Positions 44,477 to 53,817 of a stretch of DNA of 64,000 nt are shown here, in pieces. Under the pieces are notes generated by a model that was not told the origin of the DNA, made no database searches, and saw only the letters and a list, made by a program, of their open reading frames with translations. The DNA comes from FEN-1297 sp046706945. Lineage in GTDB: Bacteria > Bacteroidota > Ignavibacteria > Ignavibacteriales > Ignavibacteriaceae. Both the position numbers and the translations under genes were made by a program. The stretch lies in contig JBJKOY010000213.1 in NCBI GenBank assembly GCA_046706945.1, forward strand, positions 1 through 64,000, in the 5' to 3' direction. Every line of letters begins with the position of its first letter. Positions within the stretch are counted from its first letter, which is position 1.

Positions 44477-44734
44477 TAAATTTGCACAAGTTGACCGCTT
44501 ATATGAATAAACATCCTATAAACTGCTAAAAATTAATTATTTGTGGGACTTTGTGTTTCCTTTGTGAGACTTTGTGAAGCAAAAAAATGGTCACTCACGA
44601 AGTGATGGCAATGCCAAAAGTCACACTAAGTTTTTCACAAAGTAGCACAAAGTATAAAATAAAAGCTTTAATGCATAATTCTCATGTCGAGTAAATTAGT
44701 TTAAAATTGAAAGCGGTCAACTTGTGTAAATTTA
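44477..44734. mobile_element. MITE-like non-autonomous element (24-bp terminal inverted repeats, TA flanks)
   Basis: A 258-base sequence is bounded by 24-base terminal inverted repeats (44477-44500 and 44711-44734, one mismatch; core CACAAGTTGACCGCTT). Each end lies on a TA dinucleotide, as expected for insertion by IS630/Tc1-mariner-type transposases. Inside, a nested inverted repeat runs from ACTTTGTG at 44548 to CACAAAGT at 44653, with several CTTTGTGA copies. There is no coding capacity. It fills the 340-base gap before hypE and could carry promoter or mRNA-stability signals for it. Confidence 0.65.
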
Positions 44735-44774
44735 TATATTAATTAATTTCACTTTATAGTGCTTCAGTATCCAT

Positions 44775-45584
44775 ATGGGAAACTTTTCCGGATTGATATT
44801 CAATATTCAAAGATTCTCCGTAAACGACGGACCGGGGATAAGAACAACCGTTTTCTTCAAAGGATGCCCGCTTAACTGCGCTTGGTGCCATAACCCGGAA
44901 AGCAGACTCTGTAAACCCGAAAAATTAAAATCAAATCCTTATAAGAATTTCAGCGGACTTTTCGGCAGCAACAACGGGGTCATCGGTCTGAATATTTCGG
45001 CCGATTCCGTAATCAAGGAAATCGAAAAAGATCTTATGTTCTACGAGGAATCAAACGGAGGAGTGACGTTTTCAGGCGGCGAACCTTTAATGCAGATCGA
45101 TTTCCTTTCCGAACTTCTGCGGATGTGTAAAAATAAAGATATACATACGGCCGTCGATACTTCCGGGTATGCTTCCTTTGATGATTTATCAAGGATACTT
45201 TCTTACACAGATTTATTTTTATTCGATCTTAAAATTGTCGATGAAATCGAACATCTTAAGTACGTAGGCGTTTCCAACGATATAATTCTAAACAATCTTC
45301 GCGAACTTTCAAAAGCCGGCAAAAATTTGATAATAAGAATTCCTTTGATACCCGGAATAACGGACACGGAAAGCAATCTTAACGGTATTTTTGAATTTAT
45401 CTCGCAATTAAAATCCGGCATAAAGATCTCTTTGCTTCCTTTTAATGAAATGACGGCCGGGAAATATCAAAACCTCGGGGTTGATTTTAAATTAAAAAAC
45501 GTATTATCTCAATCTGCGGAATTTTTATCTGAAGTTGCTGAAAAGTTTCAGGCACGAGGCTATGAAGTAAAATTAAGGGGCTGA
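44775..45584 (+). CDS. hypE: Glycyl-radical enzyme activase for HypD
   Basis: 269 residues of the PflA-like radical-SAM family. VNDGPGIRTTVFFKGCPLNC and CAWCHNPES hold the CxxxCxxC cluster ligands, followed by GGVTFSGGEPLMQ (SAM-binding GGE) and HTAVDTSGYA. It uses a 4Fe-4S cluster and S-adenosylmethionine to put a radical on the glycine of its partner. Many activases of this branch carry an eight-Cys ferredoxin insert after the first motif. Here that segment (about residues 45-75) has almost no cysteines, so the accessory clusters are missing. The dehydratase gene starts one base after its stop, which fixes the pairing. Confidence 0.9.
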   Translation: MGNFSGLIFNIQRFSVNDGPGIRTTVFFKGCPLNCAWCHNPESRLCKPEKLKSNPYKNFSGLFGSNNGVIGLNISADSVIKEIEKDLMFYEESNGGVTFSGGEPLMQIDFLSELLRMCKNKDIHTAVDTSGYASFDDLSRILSYTDLFLFDLKIVDEIEHLKYVGVSNDIILNNLRELSKAGKNLIIRIPLIPGITDTESNLNGIFEFISQLKSGIKISLLPFNEMTAGKYQNLGVDFKLKNVLSQSAEFLSEVAEKFQARGYEVKLRG

Positions 45585-45585
45585 A

Positions 45586-47949
45586 ATGAAGGAAAGAATT
45601 CAAAAGCTCAGGGAACAGTCCTTAAATGCAGTTCCCGGGATCTCTCTGGAAAGAGCGTTGCTTTTAACGGAATTTTATAAAGGCACGGCAGCCAATAAAG
45701 TTTCGGTGCCGGTTGCAAGGGCTCTCGCATTCCAATATCTGTTGAACAAAAAAAAGATTTATATAAATGAGGGTGAATTGATTGTCGGTGAAAGAGGTCC
45801 GGCACCCAAGGAAACGCCCACTTATCCCGAACTGTGCACTCACAGCCTGCGGGATTTTGAAATACTCGATACGCGTCCCAAAGTTTCTTTTAAAGTAGAC
45901 GACAAGCCGAGAAAACTTCAGGAATCCGAAATTATTCCTTTCTGGAAAGGGAAGTCGATAAGAGACAGGATATTCGAAGAAGTCGATGACGAATGGAAAG
46001 AAGCATACGAAGCAGGGATATTCACCGAATTCATGGAACAAAGGGCTCCCGGGCATACGGTCCTGGATGATAAAATTTATAAGAAGGGCATGCTTGATTT
46101 TAAAGCCGATATAAAAGCTTCAATTGAGAGCATAAATTTCCTAACCGATCCCGAGGCATTGGACAAACGCGAAGAACTGAAAGCGATGGAAATTGCCGCC
46201 GATGCGATTATAGGTTTCGCAAAAAGATATTCCGAAGCCGCAAAGCAGCTTGCGGATTCAGAACCCGATTCGGAAAGAAAAAACGAACTGAACCGGATCG
46301 CGGATATCTGCGGCAAAGTGCCGGCAAACGCACCTCAAAATTTCTGGGAAGCGCTCCAGTATTACTGGTTTATACATCTCGGGATAATTACCGAACTGAA
46401 TACTTGGGATTCTTTTAATCCGGGCAGGCTGGACAGGCATTTATATCAGTTCTATAAAAGGGGACTGGAAGACGGTTCCTTAACCGAAGAAAAGGCAAAG
46501 GAATTACTGCAGGCTTTCTGGTGCAAATTCAATAATCAGCCTGCGCCTCCCAAGGTGGGCGTTACAGCCCAGGAAAGCAATACCTACACTGATTTCTGTC
46601 TAATAAATTTAGGCGGGGTAGACGAATTCGGAAACGACGCAGCCAACGAACTTACTTATATCATTCTCGATGTAATCGAAGAAATGAGACTGCTCCAGCC
46701 CAGCTCCATGGTTCAAATCAGCAAGAAGAACCCTGACAGGCTGGTTAAGCGAGCCTTAAAAATTATAAAGACCGGATACGGTCAGCCGTCGCTGTTTAAT
46801 ACTGATGCGATTATCCAGGAACTGCTTCGCCAGGGGAAATCGGTAACAGATGCCAGGAACGGCGGCGCCAGCGGATGCGTAGAAACCGGCGCCTTCGGAA
46901 AAGAAAGCTATATATTGACGGGTTATTTTAATCTAGTTAAAATACTTGAACTTACTTTGAACAACGGCATTGATCCGCGCACCGGAAAACAGCTCGGCCT
47001 TAAGACGGGCGACCCGGCCGAATTTCTCTCATACGAAGTTTTGTTCGATGCTTTCAAAAAACAGTTGAATTATTTTATCGATATTAAGATCAAAGGCAAC
47101 CGCATTATCGAGTTATTGTATTCAAAAATACTGCCGGCTCCGTTTATGTCGATTTTAATAGACGACTGCATTAAGAACGGCAGGGATTACAACAGCGGCG
47201 GCGCAAGGTACAATTCATCTTATATCCAGGGTGTGGGAATAGGAAGCATCACCGATTCGCTTGCCGCGGTTAAATACAATGTTTTTGACAAGCATAATTT
47301 TTCAATGGAAGAATTATTAAACGCTTTAAAAGCCAACTACGGCGGCTTTGAAGAAATTAGAAATGAAGTCCTTTATAAAACGCCGAAATACGGCAACGAT
47401 AACGATTATGCCGACGATTTATTAAAACAAATCTTCGAAGTATATTTCGAATCGATAGACGGAAGACCGAATACCAAAGGCGGGTATTACAGAATTAATC
47501 TTTTGCCGACCACGTGTCATATTTATTTCGGATCGGTTGTCGGCGCTACGCCAGACGGGCGGCTTGCGGCCGAGCCTTTATCGGAAGGGATTTCCCCGGT
47601 ACAGGGCGCGGATGTTTTCGGTCCCACCGCGGTTATTAAGTCGGCTTCTAAGATCGATCATTTAAGAACAGGCGGCACGCTGCTGAATCAAAAGTTCACT
47701 CCGATGTTTTTTGATAATCCTGACGGTTACGAAAAACTTACTCAATTAATCAGAACGTATTTCAGGATGGACGGACACCATATTCAATTCAACGTAGTAT
47801 CGGCAAAAACATTGCGTGATGCCCAGAAACATCCCGAGAAGTACAGGGACTTAATAGTTAGGGTAGCGGGCTACAGCGATTATTTCGTCGATTTAATTCC
47901 CGAACTGCAGGAAGAAATCATCAGAAGAACGGAACAAGCCGTAATTTAG
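45586..47949 (+). CDS. hypD: trans-4-Hydroxy-L-proline dehydratase (glycyl radical enzyme)
   Basis: 787 residues, the size of Clostridioides HypD, and similar to it throughout: FTEFMEQRAPGHTV, ELNTWDSFNPGRLD, FNNQPAPPKVG, QPSSMVQISKK and KYGNDNDYADD. The thiyl-radical Cys lies in GASGCVETGAFGKESY. The glycyl-radical loop is RVAGYSDYF near the C-terminus. HypD removes water from trans-4-hydroxyproline to give pyrroline-5-carboxylate, which ProC reduces to proline. The enzyme is oxygen-sensitive, implying an anaerobic phase in the organism's life. AAGGGG precedes the ATG. Other glycyl radical dehydratases differ at the Cys-loop (GCVEP or GCVSP), which supports this subfamily. Confidence 0.9.
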   Translation: MKERIQKLREQSLNAVPGISLERALLLTEFYKGTAANKVSVPVARALAFQYLLNKKKIYINEGELIVGERGPAPKETPTYPELCTHSLRDFEILDTRPKVSFKVDDKPRKLQESEIIPFWKGKSIRDRIFEEVDDEWKEAYEAGIFTEFMEQRAPGHTVLDDKIYKKGMLDFKADIKASIESINFLTDPEALDKREELKAMEIAADAIIGFAKRYSEAAKQLADSEPDSERKNELNRIADICGKVPANAPQNFWEALQYYWFIHLGIITELNTWDSFNPGRLDRHLYQFYKRGLEDGSLTEEKAKELLQAFWCKFNNQPAPPKVGVTAQESNTYTDFCLINLGGVDEFGNDAANELTYIILDVIEEMRLLQPSSMVQISKKNPDRLVKRALKIIKTGYGQPSLFNTDAIIQELLRQGKSVTDARNGGASGCVETGAFGKESYILTGYFNLVKILELTLNNGIDPRTGKQLGLKTGDPAEFLSYEVLFDAFKKQLNYFIDIKIKGNRIIELLYSKILPAPFMSILIDDCIKNGRDYNSGGARYNSSYIQGVGIGSITDSLAAVKYNVFDKHNFSMEELLNALKANYGGFEEIRNEVLYKTPKYGNDNDYADDLLKQIFEVYFESIDGRPNTKGGYYRINLLPTTCHIYFGSVVGATPDGRLAAEPLSEGISPVQGADVFGPTAVIKSASKIDHLRTGGTLLNQKFTPMFFDNPDGYEKLTQLIRTYFRMDGHHIQFNVVSAKTLRDAQKHPEKYRDLIVRVAGYSDYFVDLIPELQEEIIRRTEQAVI

Positions 47950-47972
47950 AAACTGAATTAAAAAAGAAAAGC

Positions 47973-48707
47973 TTAAAGTCCCCACTGGCCGGAGTTATCC
48001 CTCGCTTCAACGTTATTTTCTATTGAATCGTCCAGCGCCGGGAAAAAATCAATTCCCGTGAGCGATTCCAGGGCATTTACCGGTACAATATAATCCTTTA
48101 ATTCTCCGACCGCGCCTATTTGGGGAATCAGAAAGGCTATCGTTTTCGGCAACCCGTTTTCAAAACGCAGCAGAGCCTTGTAAAAATAGCCCGGCACTGT
48201 TACGCTGTCTTTGCCGATGCTGCCGAGATTATTAATAAAAACCGGACCGGAAACAACATATACCGTATCGAACTCTTCGGCTTTCTGCCTGACCCATATT
48301 TCAAGCTGTTTCCAAATCCCGTTGTTAAAGCGGTGAAGCTGCGGAGATATGTTGGACATAAGGAACGATTCTCTATTATTTTCCGCGGATAACTGGTTAT
48401 CCTCCGAAGGCGATAAATGTCCTTTGTCAAATCCCGAATTTGCATAATCGTCGGGCGTCGCACTGCCTGATATAATTTTAGCGTCCTTGGCGAAGCAATT
48501 GCATCTTCGTGACTCGGTCTTAATTTCATTTTTATCCAGTTCGTACGCAACCCAATCGGCCTGTTCGTTATGCTCATTATAAGAAAGTGTAAACTGTGTA
48601 TATTTAACGATCTGATGACCCGGAATTTCCGCAGGCAGATAATTAAATTGCGCAAAAGATACTTTTGTAATTAGGATAATAGTAAGCACAAAAAATAATG
48701 TCCTCAT
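47973..48707 (-). CDS. Secreted DNA/RNA non-specific endonuclease (NucA/EndoG family)
   Basis: 244 residues with a signal peptide (1-19, VSFA-Q). The beta-beta-alpha-metal nuclease core is recognisable: FDKGHLSPSED, where the family usually has DRGH, with the general-base His kept. FLMSNISPQLHRFNNGIWKQLE supplies the metal-binding Asn, and VYVVSGPVF the strand before it. It would degrade extracellular or periplasmic nucleic acid. The 5'-nucleotidase-like protein 350 bases away could act on the products. It converges on hypD with only 23 bases between stops. Confidence 0.88.
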   Translation of the reverse strand: MRTLFFVLTIILITKVSFAQFNYLPAEIPGHQIVKYTQFTLSYNEHNEQADWVAYELDKNEIKTESRRCNCFAKDAKIISGSATPDDYANSGFDKGHLSPSEDNQLSAENNRESFLMSNISPQLHRFNNGIWKQLEIWVRQKAEEFDTVYVVSGPVFINNLGSIGKDSVTVPGYFYKALLRFENGLPKTIAFLIPQIGAVGELKDYIVPVNALESLTGIDFFPALDDSIENNVEARDNSGQWGL

Positions 48708-49054
48708 TTTAGTCCCCGTTATTTTTAAAATGATTATACTCGTTTAAAGGACACCGAAATATAATTATCCCGAAGAAATAATCATCTTATTTTTTAAACG
48801 AAGTTTCATTTTAAAGATTACATCTAGATATATAACATCGATCAAATCTTTTCCTTAATTCTATATATCTCTTTTGAGCCAATTCTTTTCAAACTAGGTA
48901 TTATCCTAATTAACTTTCAAAACTTATTGAATTTACATACGATTTATTTTATGACAAAACTTTGACAATTAATTGTAAAAATTACGACAATTCAGGACGG
49001 GAATAATTTTATTATTGATCATAATTCACGATTAAGAATTAAACGGGGTTTATT
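48708..49054. other. AT-rich divergent intergenic region
   Basis: The 347 bases between the nuclease and the UshA-like gene contain no credible gene. A perfect 12-base palindrome, ACAATTAATTGT (48965-48976), overlaps a TTGACA hexamer (48962-48967), about 85 bases before the ATG at 49055. It may mark a regulated promoter. No good -10 lies at 17-base spacing. Confidence 0.35.
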
Positions 49055-51361
49055 ATGAAGAACATTTTTTCGAAAATTGTTATTTTAATTCTCGTCGCTT
49101 TTTTAACAAGCAGCTTCGCTCAGGTCGATACCTTAACAATCCTGCATATGAACGATACACATTCAACCTTAACCTCCGTAGGCCCGAGAAACGGATCCCT
49201 GGAAGGATCCCAGGGCGGGATAGCCAGGGCCGCTACAATAATAGGAATGACCAGAACGAACGATCCGAACGTTTTGGTGCTTCACGCAGGCGATTATTCG
49301 GTCGGTGATCTTTTTTATAACGCATATTTCGGCGTGCCTGAACTGCAGATATTAAAATCCCTGGGACTTGATGCAATGGCCGTCGGCAACCACGAATGGG
49401 ACCTGACGCCGTCAACTTTACTGGGAGCCCTTCAAGCGGCTTTTCCCGACCCAGCAGACGGCTTTCCGCTGCTTTCCGCAAATACGGATCTGTCTGATCC
49501 GTCGTTAACCGGTCTAAAGAAATATATCCTTCCGTATACCGTAAAACAAATTGGAAATATAAAAGTGGGAATATTCGGCATGACTACGCCGGAAACAAAC
49601 GTAATTTCAAATCCCTCCCCTGCGGTCATCAGCGAAGATATAATAAATATATCCGCCGGGATGGTTTCAACATTAACGGCACAGAACTGCGATGTGATAA
49701 TAATGCTTTCTCATCTCGGCCTCGAGCTCGATAAAGTTATTGCCGCCAACATCCCGGGCATTAATGTCATTGTAGGCGGACACGATCATTACCTTCTTAC
49801 AGAACCGGTAGCGGTTACCAATCCTTCCGGCAAAACAACATTGATAGTTCAGGCAAAATCGAATTATTTATATCTGGGAAAGCTTAAATTGGCCGTAAAT
49901 AACGGAAACGTCAATTTGATTAATTATAAAGCGATCCGCCTCGATAAATCCGTTCCCGAAGACCCGGCAGTTTTAGCACAAGTCAATTTTCTGATTTCAA
50001 ATATCGAAACTACATACGGAATTCCTTTTTACACTCAGCAGGCCGGCTATGCCGAATCTTATTTTGAAGAAACCGCAGCCGATCTTCTTTCGGCGGGCGC
50101 CCACGATACTCCGATCGGTAATTTGGTGGCGGATGCTTTCAGATGGAAAACAGGTACGGATATCGCAATACAAGCCGGGGGATTTACGGCTATGCCGTTA
50201 TACAAAGGTCCATTTGTTCCCGCAGATTTGTTCAGAATAAACGGCTACGGATTCAATACCGTCAATACGCTTGGTTTCCAATTGGCTACGTTCAAATTGA
50301 CAGGAGCCGATTTATTGGCCGGATTGGAATTCGGCTTATCGAATATTGAGGCCAACGACGAATATTTTATGCAGGTTTCCGGTATGGAATATACATACGA
50401 CGGAAATTTATCTCCATTTTCAAGATTAACTTCGGTCAAAGTCAACGGAAATTCCATAGATCCGAATGCTGTTTATACCGTTACGGCAAACGAGGGCAGC
50501 CTGCTTTTCCTAAATTACCTCGGCATTCCCGTAAATGACTTAAAAATATTGGAAGGCGTCACCGAATTCCAGGCATTGTCGGAATATATTCAAACTACCG
50601 GCACGGACATTTATCCAAAAGTACTTGGAAGGATCGCAGACATTAACTCGAATGCCGGCGGTCAATACGCAGCCGGCGAAGGATGGTTCGAATTTCCTTC
50701 CGGTGCTTTATTTTTGAATTCTAAAAACGACGGCAAGATGCATTTCAATTTTGAAGTAAACACATTGAAAAGGGGACATGACTTTGATGTCTCTTTTTTT
50801 ACTACGAAAGGAAAATTCGATTTTAAAGCTAATAGTTTCGATTGGCTGACAACGGAGAATAACACCGCTCAATTTAAAGGTTCGGGAAAGGTTAACGGCA
50901 AAAGCGGATACGGGTTCTTAATTACCGCTTCGGAAGGTGATAAAGGTAAAGATAAAATTCGGGCGGTAATTTGGGATAAGACAAACGGTGACCGGCTTGT
51001 CTTTGATAATTTCTCCCTTCAGAACATACACGGAAACATTTCGGTAAGGCAATCCAAGCACAACGGAAAGTTCGAAAAGGAAGTAGCTGCCGTAGATAAT
51101 CCGCGCGTTTTGCTGAGGAACTACCCGAATCCTTTCAATCCCTCGACGACGATTCATTATGAAATACCTGTCGACGGCCTGGTCGTATTAAAAGTTTATG
51201 ACGTTCTCGGAAGAGAAGTAAAGACGCTTGTCGACGACTACCGCAGTAAGGGAAGTTATAACGTACTATTCAATGCTTCCGACCTCGCGTCCGGTATTTA
51301 CATCTACAGGCTGAGCAGCGGAAATTCAATCTCCGTTAAGAAGATGCTGCTGATGAAATGA
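49055..51361 (+). CDS. Secreted 5'-nucleotidase/UshA-like phosphatase with type IX sorting domain
   Basis: 768 residues. Signal peptide (about 1-22, SSFA-Q). Calcineurin-like dimetal phosphatase domain (about 25-300) with ILHMNDTHS, HAGDYSVGD, AVGNHEWD, MLSHLG and GGHDHYLL supplying the metal ligands. The UshA C-terminal substrate domain follows (about 330-530, DTPIGNLVADAFRW and IAIQAGG). An extra beta-rich module (about 545-665) precedes the type IX sorting domain (RNYPNPFNPSTTIHYEI to KKMLLMK). It would release phosphate or nucleosides from nucleotides at the cell surface, so with the nearby nuclease it suggests scavenging of extracellular nucleic acid. Confidence 0.9.
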   Translation: MKNIFSKIVILILVAFLTSSFAQVDTLTILHMNDTHSTLTSVGPRNGSLEGSQGGIARAATIIGMTRTNDPNVLVLHAGDYSVGDLFYNAYFGVPELQILKSLGLDAMAVGNHEWDLTPSTLLGALQAAFPDPADGFPLLSANTDLSDPSLTGLKKYILPYTVKQIGNIKVGIFGMTTPETNVISNPSPAVISEDIINISAGMVSTLTAQNCDVIIMLSHLGLELDKVIAANIPGINVIVGGHDHYLLTEPVAVTNPSGKTTLIVQAKSNYLYLGKLKLAVNNGNVNLINYKAIRLDKSVPEDPAVLAQVNFLISNIETTYGIPFYTQQAGYAESYFEETAADLLSAGAHDTPIGNLVADAFRWKTGTDIAIQAGGFTAMPLYKGPFVPADLFRINGYGFNTVNTLGFQLATFKLTGADLLAGLEFGLSNIEANDEYFMQVSGMEYTYDGNLSPFSRLTSVKVNGNSIDPNAVYTVTANEGSLLFLNYLGIPVNDLKILEGVTEFQALSEYIQTTGTDIYPKVLGRIADINSNAGGQYAAGEGWFEFPSGALFLNSKNDGKMHFNFEVNTLKRGHDFDVSFFTTKGKFDFKANSFDWLTTENNTAQFKGSGKVNGKSGYGFLITASEGDKGKDKIRAVIWDKTNGDRLVFDNFSLQNIHGNISVRQSKHNGKFEKEVAAVDNPRVLLRNYPNPFNPSTTIHYEIPVDGLVVLKVYDVLGREVKTLVDDYRSKGSYNVLFNASDLASGIYIYRLSSGNSISVKKMLLMK

Positions 51362-51818
51362 TTTTCTATTTAAACTTGAATTGTCCTTGTAGTTTAAGCC
51401 GGGAGTATGCGGACCTGCCGGCTTACACTACTAGGCGACGTCCTAAAACTCTTTCCGAAATAATTGCCTTAATAATAACCGCTAAGGAGAAGCAGGGGAT
51501 AATTTGCAAACGGTTGCTCAATATTTAATTGTCCTATACATCACAGCATTGTTTTTGATCAATATAAATTATTCTATTATAAATTAAGATTACGCTTAGT
51601 TTAGTTTTCAAGATGTATAATATTAAATTGAGACATGAGATACGAAGAATATATACTATAAGTTAAAAAATATTTTCCGGATGATTCCATAAGCTGAAAT
51701 TCATATTCTCCTGCCCGGTTTAATTACCTTTGAACGCGGATCTTTTCTTATAAGTAAATACAAATTTCGATTCGGTATAATCTTTTTAACCGAAAATAAT
51801 TAATTACCAGGAGAAATT
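51362..51818. other. 457-base intergenic region with a hairpin
   Basis: TAAGCCGG (51395-51402) and CCGGCTTA (51418-51425) form a perfect 8-bp stem about 35 bases past the UshA-like stop. The likely reading is a transcript end, although no T run follows. The remaining 390 bases are AT-rich with no gene I can support. AGGAG lies just before the next ATG. Confidence 0.4.
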
Positions 51819-53765
51819 ATGTTTAAGCAGTCGTATACACTATTTATATTATTTTATTTATTCGGAATCTCGGTTTATCCCGGATTAATATTTGCAGCAT
51901 CAATAAACGGGAACACTAAAATATCTTCGGTTAAACAATTAGAATATAATTCGCCCGACAAAATTAGTGCCGCAGCCGAAGTTAAATTGACAAATAATTC
52001 AAATTACGGTATGATTTTAACCGACGGTACCGGAAGAACTTTATACTTTTTTACGAATGATAAGGATACGGTAACTTCCTCTTGCAACGGCGGATGTGCA
52101 ACCATCTGGCCCGCTTTTTATGCCGACAGTCTTACAATAGGTACCGGCCTTAATCCTGAAGATTTTGGTAAAATAACCCGGTCGGACAGTTCACTTCAAA
52201 TTACATACAAAGGATGGCCGTTATATTATTATTCCGGAGACAATTCTGCCGGTGAAGTTAACGGAGAGGCTTTTAAAGGAGTATGGTATGTGGCTAAACC
52301 GAACTATTCAATTATGCTGATGAACAATCAACTTGTCGGGGGCGACGGTGTTGATTACAACGATCAATACCAGCCCGGTACGCAAAACGTGCAATATTTT
52401 GTTGATGCTTACGGAAGAACTCTTTATTACTTTACTAAAGATTCGTTCGACAAAAACAACTTTACCAAATCCGACTTCAGCAACAATTCTTTATGGGCTA
52501 TTTACCAGGACAGTCTTCAAGCCGTACCTGTTGGGGTGGACAGCAGTGATTTCGGTACGATTGATGTATATGGCCGGAAGCAGCTTACTTATAAGGGATG
52601 GCCTTTATACGAGTTTGGTCAGGATAGTTTAAGACGCGGAAGTACAAAAGGAGTCAGTTTCCCGGTGCCGGGTATTTGGCCGGTTGCGCAAACGTCCATA
52701 AAAAGCGCTACAATAATATCCGAGGTAAAAATTACAAATAATCCGAATTACGGAATGATTTTAACCGACGGTACCGGAAGATCTTTATACTTTTTTTCGA
52801 ATGATAAGGATACCGTTACTTCCGCATGCAACGGCGGATGTACAACCATCTGGCCTACCTTTTACGCCGACAGCCTGACGATAGGTGCGGGCCTTGACCG
52901 TAAGGATTTCGGTAAAATAACCAGGGCAGACAGTTCTCTTCAAATTACGTATAAAGGCTGGCCGCTATATTATTATTCCGGGGACAATTCTGCCGGTGAA
53001 GTTAACGGAGAGGCTTTTAAAGGAGTATGGTATGTGGCTAAACCGAACTATACGATTATGCTGATGAACAATCAACTTGTTGGGGGCAACGGTGTTGATT
53101 ACAACGATCAATACCAGCCTGGAATGCAAACCGTCCAATACTTTGTAGATGCTTACGGAAGAACACTATATTACTTTACTAAAGATTCGTTCGACAAGAA
53201 TAATTTTACCAAATCGGATTTCAGCAACAATTCATTATGGGCTATTTACCAGGACAGTCTGCAGGCCGTACCTCTTGGAGTTGACAGCAGTTATTTCGGG
53301 ATGATTGATGTTTACGGTAAAAAGCAGCTTACGTATAAAGGCTGGCCATTGTATGAGTTCGGTCAGGATAGTCTGGAGCGCGGGAGTACAAAAGGAGTCA
53401 GCTTCCCGTCCCCGGGCATTTGGCCGGTTGCGCAGACTTCCGTAGACAGTGCTACAATTACCGGAGTAATAAACAATAATCAGAATTCAGGTATGCCGAA
53501 AGATTTTTCACTTTCCCAGAATTATCCTGATCCTTTTAACCCTTCAACGATAATAAGTTACAGTTTGCCCGTACGGTCATTTGTTACTATTAAAGTTTAT
53601 AACTTGCTTGGCAAGGAAGTGGCAACTCTGGTTAACGGTATAAAGCAAGCAGGCAGATACACGATTAATTTTGATGCAAGCAAACTTTCCAGCGGAGTTT
53701 ATTTTTACAGCTTAATTACCGGCAACGGTAAATTTTTCGCGAAGAAAATGATATTGCTCAAATAA
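51819..53765 (+). CDS. Type IX-sorted protein with duplicated COG4315-type repeat units
   Basis: 648 residues. After a signal peptide (about 1-26) come two nearly identical 248-residue units (about 55-302 and 303-550). Each unit has two halves of the secreted-repeat/Lipoprotein_15 type (COG4315). The first half has DGTGRTLYFFTND and the Cys pair CNGGC-TIW. The second has DAYGRTLYYFTKD and no cysteines. Both halves have the KGWPLY block followed by GIWP or GVWY. A sorting domain (SLSQNYPDPFNPSTIISYS to KKMILLK) ends it. Function of the repeat is unknown; relatives are periplasmic or surface proteins, sometimes linked to redox processes. CAGGAG gives a clear ribosome site. Confidence 0.85.
   Translation: MFKQSYTLFILFYLFGISVYPGLIFAASINGNTKISSVKQLEYNSPDKISAAAEVKLTNNSNYGMILTDGTGRTLYFFTNDKDTVTSSCNGGCATIWPAFYADSLTIGTGLNPEDFGKITRSDSSLQITYKGWPLYYYSGDNSAGEVNGEAFKGVWYVAKPNYSIMLMNNQLVGGDGVDYNDQYQPGTQNVQYFVDAYGRTLYYFTKDSFDKNNFTKSDFSNNSLWAIYQDSLQAVPVGVDSSDFGTIDVYGRKQLTYKGWPLYEFGQDSLRRGSTKGVSFPVPGIWPVAQTSIKSATIISEVKITNNPNYGMILTDGTGRSLYFFSNDKDTVTSACNGGCTTIWPTFYADSLTIGAGLDRKDFGKITRADSSLQITYKGWPLYYYSGDNSAGEVNGEAFKGVWYVAKPNYTIMLMNNQLVGGNGVDYNDQYQPGMQTVQYFVDAYGRTLYYFTKDSFDKNNFTKSDFSNNSLWAIYQDSLQAVPLGVDSSYFGMIDVYGKKQLTYKGWPLYEFGQDSLERGSTKGVSFPSPGIWPVAQTSVDSATITGVINNNQNSGMPKDFSLSQNYPDPFNPSTIISYSLPVRSFVTIKVYNLLGKEVATLVNGIKQAGRYTINFDASKLSSGVYFYSLITGNGKFFAKKMILLK
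51981..53468 (+). repeat. 744-bp tandem duplication within a coding region
   Basis: Two head-to-tail copies of 744 bases (248 codons exactly), about 51981-52724 and 52725-53468, as judged from ATGATTTTAACCGACGG at 52011 and 52755. Long stretches are identical, for example more than 60 bases spanning AACGGAGAGGCTTTTAAAGG in both copies, including third codon positions. Recent duplication or ongoing gene conversion is likely. Confidence 0.85.
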
Positions 53766-53817
53766 TTAAAACGATTTCTATTAATAGGAATTTTTAAAAG
53801 GGAATGAAGGCGCAGCC

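Noticed and set aside
48200..48655. 151-residue minus-strand frame overlapping the nuclease gene
   Set aside because: It is in another frame of the same strand as the nuclease, whose signal peptide and DKGH motif are clear.
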